64,000 nt of DNA from NCBI GenBank assembly GCA_963745755.1, contig CAVUYP010000001.1, positions 1,302,001 through 1,366,000 of the forward strand. Direction: 5' to 3'. The notes under the pieces were generated by a model. That model had not been told where the DNA came from, ran no database searches, and saw only the letters and a list, made by a program, of their open reading frames with translations. The position numbers were made by a program, and so were the translations under genes. Shown here piece after piece: positions 63,754 through 64,000 of the stretch; the first letter of the stretch is position 1; each line of letters starts with the position of its first letter. This DNA comes from RHKX01 sp963745755 (lineage in GTDB: Bacteria > Actinomycetota > Thermoleophilia > Solirubrobacterales > 70-9).

Positions 63754-64000
63754 ATGCTCGTTCCGCTCGCCGGCCTATCGGCTTCATTCGAATCGGAGGT
63801 CGTCGACAAGGGCGAGCTGCCGGCGCTGCTGCTGCTCGTCGCCTTCGGAGTGACCTTTGGGGTGACCAGGTTCATCACCCACTCGATCCGCTCCGACCGC
63901 TTCTCGTGGCTCGGCAACGTCGAGGCCGGCGACACCCACATCCACCATCTGGTTTGGGGGATCTGCCTGCTGCTGGCCAGCGGATTGCTGGCGGTCGCCG
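63754..64000 (+). CDS. Conserved integral membrane protein, N-terminal part (cut by window edge)
   Basis: About 82 residues are visible. They begin MLVPLAGLSASFESEVV, then a helix LPALLLLVAFGVTFGVTRFITHSIRSD, a GDTHIHHLVWGICLLLASG segment and a second helix running off the end. The HIHHLVWG motif recurs in actinobacterial membrane proteins of unknown function. Divergent from the metal operon. Confidence 0.7.
   Translation, partial: MLVPLAGLSASFESEVVDKGELPALLLLVAFGVTFGVTRFITHSIRSDRFSWLGNVEAGDTHIHHLVWGICLLLASGLLAVA

Overview
The window is GC-rich, densely coded bacterial chromosome with both strands in use and many 1-4 nt start/stop overlaps. The gene content points to Actinomycetota, most likely class Thermoleophilia (Solirubrobacterales-like). 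The signs are a six-gene mce cluster, a type-E succinate dehydrogenase with a heterodisulfide-reductase-like third subunit, eukaryote-type GlyRS and NADP-IDH, an ffs-dnaX-ybaB-recR block, and several secreted proteins that I recognise only as a kind seen in this class. There is no 16S gene, so the taxonomy is inference.

Layout. 1-9.2 kb: translation and repair genes on the minus strand (rsmA, tatD, metG; a UvrD-type helicase with rsmI, a ROK sugar kinase and a MauE/DoxX-like protein), then a plus-strand LytR-CpsA-Psr protein. 9.2-18.7 kb: a large secreted protein, glyS, an AbiEi/DUF559-like protein, an operon of a di-iron (R2-like)-SCP2 fusion plus haloalkane dehalogenase, a lipoprotein, and two tandem, nearly identical secreted proteins with lysine tails. 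18.9-28.6 kb: six consecutive mce genes, overlapping or nearly so, with a TetR regulator and no permease or ATPase genes. 28.5-33 kb: Lon, Hsp20 and a metallo-beta-lactamase-fold hydrolase. 33-41.9 kb: fatty-acid hydroxylase, an AT-hook/winged-helix protein, icd-mdh, AidB-like acyl-CoA dehydrogenase with a crotonase, an M50 protease with CBS domains, and a DsbA-VKOR pair. 42-46.3 kb: sdhA-sdhB-sdhE and a DUF4333 lipoprotein. 46.4-53.3 kb: a LAL-type LuxR regulator, an FAD oxidoreductase and a large membrane protein. 53.3-60.9 kb: lysC-asd, a double-VOC protein, dnaX-ybaB-recR, a serine hydrolase and the SRP RNA. 61-64 kb: an M15-like peptidase, an acetyltransferase, tRNA-Val(CAC), a CadC-like regulator with a CDF transporter, and a truncated membrane protein.

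Two window-wide patterns stand out. First, six genes (tatD, two mce genes, lon, mdh and the acyl-CoA dehydrogenase) each carry a single +1 frameshift; adding back one frame step restores family-typical length, so base-level consensus error is the leading explanation. Second, many genes have a TAnnnT-like -10 hexamer ending 6-9 nt before the start codon, the same spacing that separates such a hexamer from the 5' end of the SRP RNA; this implies widespread leaderless or near-leaderless mRNAs.

The most promising unexplained signals are: (a) matched promoter motifs exactly 87 nt upstream of the start codons of the two genes flanking the LAL regulator; (b) the di-iron/SCP2-dehalogenase operon with a CRP-like operator; (c) a 17-17-17 palindromic intergenic element with a decayed relative 33 kb away; and (d) the duplicated lysine-tail secreted proteins.
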